A DNA stretch of 26,810 nt from DATLOJ01 sp035536315 (GTDB lineage: Bacteria; Actinomycetota; CADDZG01; JAHWKV01). The translations under genes and the position numbers were made by a program. A model generated the notes under the pieces. That model did no database searches. It worked only from the letters and a program-made list of their open reading frames with translations, and was not told where the DNA came from. Positions 24,701 to 26,810 of the stretch are shown here, piece by piece (within the stretch, counting starts at the first letter, position 1; each line of letters opens with the position of its first letter). The stretch is taken from NCBI GenBank assembly GCA_035536315.1, contig DATLOJ010000114.1, forward strand, positions 1-26,810, given 5' to 3'.

Positions 24701-26177
24701 TGATCTTGTGTCGCGCTTCGCGCGCACGCACGGCCCGTTTCATCCAGAGGATGTGAGCGCCCGCCTCGGTCTTGGAGTGGCTGTTGTCGCCCAGTCGCTG
24801 AGGGCTCTCGAGTCGGAGCGCAGGGTTGTTACCGGTGAGTTCCGGCCGGGGGGCGTTGGGCTCGAGTGGTGCGATACCGAAGTTCTGCGTCTCCTCAAGA
24901 GAAAGTCGCTGGCAAAGCTTCGCAAGCAGATCGAGGCAGTGCCTCGTGAGACTCTCGGCAAGTTCCTCCCGGCCTGGCAGTCTGTAGGTGGACATGCCGG
25001 ATACGGGCCGGATGCGCTGTACCGCGCGGTGGAGCAGCTGCAGGGCAGAGCAGTCCCTGCGAGCGCATTGGAGCGGTTCGTCCTGCCGGCGCGCGTCCTT
25101 GGTTACTCCGCTTCCATGCTCGACGAGCTCACCGCGGCCGGAGAAGTGATTTGGGCTGGGAGCGGCAGGCTTGGCAGCGATGACGGCTGGATAAGTCTCT
25201 ACTTCGCCGGGGAAGCTCAGCTCTTGCTGCCTCAGGTTGGCGAGGAGACAGAACTGACTCCCGAGCACCTCCAGGTGACCGATGCCTTGCAGTCCGGAGG
25301 AGCGCTTTTCTTCAGACAGCTGACGGAACGCACCGGGCTTGCGGATGCCGATCTACTTCGCGTCATCTGGGATCTTGTATGGAGTGGCAGGCTGACGAAC
25401 GACACTTTGTCGCCACTGCGCGCGCTGGGACGGTCGGGGATGCGAATGTTCGCTTCGACTCCCGGCCCCCGATCGCGATCACGCCATGGCGCAAGACCAT
25501 CCCTTCCGACGCGAACTGGCCCGCCGGCGGGGGCCGGACGTTGGAGCCTTTTGCCGGACCCCTCGAACGAGCCGACGCGAAGGGCGCACGCGCTCGCAGA
25601 GAGACTTTTGGATCGGCACGGCATCGTGACTCGCGGAAGCATCTCGGCAGAGGAAACTCCCGGGGGTTTCGCCGCGGTCTACAAGGTGCTCAAGGGTTTC
25701 GAGGAAGCGGGCCGGTGCAGAAGGGGGTACTTCATCGAAGGACTCGGCGGCGCGCAGTTTGCGCTATCCGGAGCCGTCGACCGGTTGCGGAGCCTCGAGA
25801 GAAGCGAGTCCGGGGGAGCGATTGTGCTTGCCGCAACCGATCCTGCGAACCCATACGGTGCCGCCCTGCCCTGGCCCGAAAAAGCGGATGTTGGACACAG
25901 GCCCGGACGCAAGGCCGGTGCACTGGTTGTGCTTGTCGACGGAAAGCTGGTCCTTTATGTCGAGAAGGGGGGCCGGAGCCTGATCACCTTCTCGGACGAC
26001 AAGCAGATACTCGGGCCGGCGGCGGAGGCGATTGCCACGCAAGTCAAGGAAGGGGCCCTGGGCAAGCTGGGGGTTGAGCGCGCAGACGGAGGAGGAATCG
26101 CCGACACCATCTTGTCGGAAGTGCTGGAAGCTGCGGGGTTCAAAGCGACACCGAAGGGTTTGCGCCTGCGTGCCTGA
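21768..26177 (+). CDS. lhr: Large helicase-related protein Lhr (DEVH-box)
   Basis: ATP-dependent superfamily 2 DNA/RNA-DNA helicase of 1469 residues, the long form with a large C-terminal region, acting in DNA repair. RecA domain 1 has a Q-motif-like PTPSQAGAWEAI, Walker A APTGSGKT at 46-53, ISPLKALAVD, TTPESL, the DEVH box at 169-172 and SAT at 204-206. RecA domain 2 has VFVNRRGLAERL, TSSLELGIDMG and QRVGRAGHQVG. Winged-helix and Lhr-specific domains follow to the end, with no breaks. Start: GTG 21768 as given; ATG 21786 or 21792 are possible, with no strong ribosome-binding site for any. The following nei2-like gene overlaps by 8 nt; in Mycobacterium tuberculosis lhr and nei are also adjacent. 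Confidence 0.95.
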   Translation: MKRIKSMEMFSPLTQTWFSESFEVPTPSQAGAWEAISGGKNVLVVAPTGSGKTLAAFLWSIDRIANTSVPPKKERLRVLYISPLKALAVDIDRNLRSPINGISNAAVRAGRTPLEISVGVRTGDTPQDQRRRLVTTPPDILITTPESLFLMLTSSARESLRYIDTVIIDEVHALAPNKRGAHLTVSLERLDLLLERPARRIGLSATVRPVDEIAAFLGGTRPVEVVQPRYDKKFDLKVVVPVEDMSDLGEVMDEVPNGSASGPLPVKTIWPAIEQRLSELIAKHRSTIVFVNRRGLAERLSARLNELAEKEIARAHHGSVSREQRKLIEEDLKAGRLPAVVATSSLELGIDMGAVDLVVQVESPTSVASGLQRVGRAGHQVGAVSSGVIFPKFRGDLVVSAVVVESMRNGAIESMRYPRNPLDVLAQHIVAMVAMDEWEVETIAEVLRRAAPFASLPDSALESVLNMLSGLYPSDRFAELRPRINWDRLTGKLTGRPGAQRLAVTSGGTIPDRGLFGVFLSGNERARVGELDEEMVYESRVGTVFKLGSSNWRIEDITHDRVIVSPAPGENAAMPFWHGDGVGRPLELGRALGEFLREVQKIGPEKSRVKLLDRGLDELAADNLLAYLAEQKEATGYLPDDKTIVCESFRDEIGDWRLCIHSPFGAQVHAPWTLAIEARIRNVYGIEVQTMHSDDGIVIRIPESDEPPKSAWAIFDPDEIEDLVTLRVGGSSLFASRFRECASRALLLPRRGPDRRTPLWQQRQRSYNLLQATSDYGSFPILLETMRECLQDVFDLPGLKQLMQQINSREVKVVEVRTESGSPFAGSLAFSYVANFIFDGDSPLAERRAEVLTLDAGLLAELLGKAELREVIEEAALDELERELQRLSPDRRIRGIDDVHDALRAIGDLSRAELLQRGARDDWLQELEDSRRILPIKVAGHERYIAAEDAAKFRDALGSPLPPGLPDAFLAHAPGAPIDLVSRFARTHGPFHPEDVSARLGLGVAVVAQSLRALESERRVVTGEFRPGGVGLEWCDTEVLRLLKRKSLAKLRKQIEAVPRETLGKFLPAWQSVGGHAGYGPDALYRAVEQLQGRAVPASALERFVLPARVLGYSASMLDELTAAGEVIWAGSGRLGSDDGWISLYFAGEAQLLLPQVGEETELTPEHLQVTDALQSGGALFFRQLTERTGLADADLLRVIWDLVWSGRLTNDTLSPLRALGRSGMRMFASTPGPRSRSRHGARPSLPTRTGPPAGAGRWSLLPDPSNEPTRRAHALAERLLDRHGIVTRGSISAEETPGGFAAVYKVLKGFEEAGRCRRGYFIEGLGGAQFALSGAVDRLRSLERSESGGAIVLAATDPANPYGAALPWPEKADVGHRPGRKAGALVVLVDGKLVLYVEKGGRSLITFSDDKQILGPAAEAIATQVKEGALGKLGVERADGGGIADTILSEVLEAAGFKATPKGLRLRA

Positions 26178-26810
26178 GGGCGACACGGTTTACCGCGCCG
26201 CTCATGCAATGAACCGGGCGCTACAAGGAAAGCGGCTAACTAAGACAGATTTTCGAGTCCCCTCCATTGCCACTGCCGATCTCAGCGGCAAAGTAGTGCT
26301 CGAGGTTGTTCCCCGCGGCAAGCACATGCTGACAAGGATCGATAACGGCCTCACCTTGCACACGCACTTCAAGATGGATGGGACGTGGCACATCTACCGC
26401 CCGGGGCAGAGATGGCGCGGTGGTAAGCCGCACGAAGTGCGGGTCGTCCTGGAGACCGACGATCGCGTCGCGGTTGGGTTCAGACTTCCCGTGGTCGAAC
26501 TTCTGCCGACGGTGGAGGAGGACAAGGTCGTTGGGCACCTGGGTCCGGATGTTTTGAGTAGCGAATGGAATCCTGGAGTTGCAGCCAAGAACGTCTCAGC
26601 TTCGGAAGCATCGATCTTCGAGGCTCTCCACGACCAGCGCAACGTCGCGGGCCTTGGAAACCTCTACTGCAATGAGTCGCTCTTTCGGGCCGGGGTGAAT
26701 CCATGGGCGGGGGCCAGGTCGATCGACGATCTGCCTGCGCTGCTCGAAATCGGCCGCAAATTGATGACGGCCAACCTCAAGGGGTGGCACCAGTCGACAA
26801 CGGGCGACAC
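26170..26810 (+). CDS. Nei2-like DNA glycosylase/AP lyase (3' end outside window)
   Basis: Formamidopyrimidine/endonuclease VIII-family enzyme that removes oxidised bases and cleaves abasic sites. It begins MPEGDTVYRAAHAMNRAL: after removal of Met, the proline is the catalytic N-terminus and the glutamate next to it the general acid, and PEGDTV is the Nei form of that motif. Further blocks are VPRGKHMLTRIDNGLTLHTH, FKMDGTWHIY, the helix-two-turn-helix part NVAGLGNLYCNESLFRAGVNP, and the region leading to the zinc finger, where the window ends after 213 codons. Start is GTG at 26170, overlapping the end of lhr by 8 nt, which implies co-translation of the two repair genes. Confidence 0.92.
   Translation, partial: MPEGDTVYRAAHAMNRALQGKRLTKTDFRVPSIATADLSGKVVLEVVPRGKHMLTRIDNGLTLHTHFKMDGTWHIYRPGQRWRGGKPHEVRVVLETDDRVAVGFRLPVVELLPTVEEDKVVGHLGPDVLSSEWNPGVAAKNVSASEASIFEALHDQRNVAGLGNLYCNESLFRAGVNPWAGARSIDDLPALLEIGRKLMTANLKGWHQSTTGD

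Noticed and set aside
24246..25268. 340-residue reverse-strand frame within lhr (also 22863-23843)
   Set aside because: Long antisense frames are expected in high-GC coding DNA; no family features, and lhr is intact across them.

Overview
The window is a stretch of chromosome from a high-GC bacterium, most likely a member of the Actinomycetota outside the well-studied genera. The evidence is a GlgE-TreS-maltokinase operon beside a DUF3417-type glucan phosphorylase, stand-alone LigD-type polymerase and LigC-type ligase genes, a full-length Lhr helicase overlapping a Nei2-like glycosylase gene (lhr and nei are also neighbours in Mycobacterium), very frequent GTG/TTG starts, and one sigma-B-like promoter. 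I see no rRNA, tRNA, insertion sequence, phage gene or CRISPR array. The genes read as ordinary chromosomal housekeeping and stress genes, tightly packed.

Layout. 1-2175: the end of a GNAT acetyltransferase gene overlapping an AidB-like acyl-CoA dehydrogenase gene. 2187-11902: alpha-glucan/trehalose metabolism: a small cupin (-), malQ (+), glgP (-), and the overlapping operon glgE-treS-mak (+). TreS turns trehalose into maltose, Mak phosphorylates it, and GlgE polymerises maltose 1-phosphate into alpha-1,4-glucan; GlgP and MalQ remodel or degrade that glucan. No branching enzyme gene (glgB) is present in the window. 11926-14135: DNA repair: a LigD-type polymerase/primase (+) converging on a LigC-type ATP-dependent ligase (-).

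14189-16299: stress genes. The most notable item is a peroxiredoxin of 157 codons whose catalytic cysteine codon is an in-frame TGA (14318-14320), followed at the right distance by a bacterial SECIS-like hairpin. I read it as a selenoprotein that stop-based gene calling would miss or truncate. After it come a bidirectional terminator, a small basic membrane protein with a sigma-B-like promoter, a TraR/DksA zinc-finger protein, an SRPBCC protein and a small acidic protein.

16385-26810: a 25-codon leader ORF coupled to a PYROXD2/phytoene-desaturase-like FAD oxidoreductase; a reverse-strand operon of acnA (aconitase), an acidic 58-residue protein coupled to it by stop-start overlap, and a TauE/SafE permease; then divergently lhr and nei2 (the last cut by the window edge).

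Two small coding regions (18744-18920 and 16385-16462) and the selenoprotein are the items most likely to be absent from an automatic annotation. No selenocysteine machinery gene (selA, selB, selC, selD) lies in this window, so that claim needs the rest of the genome.
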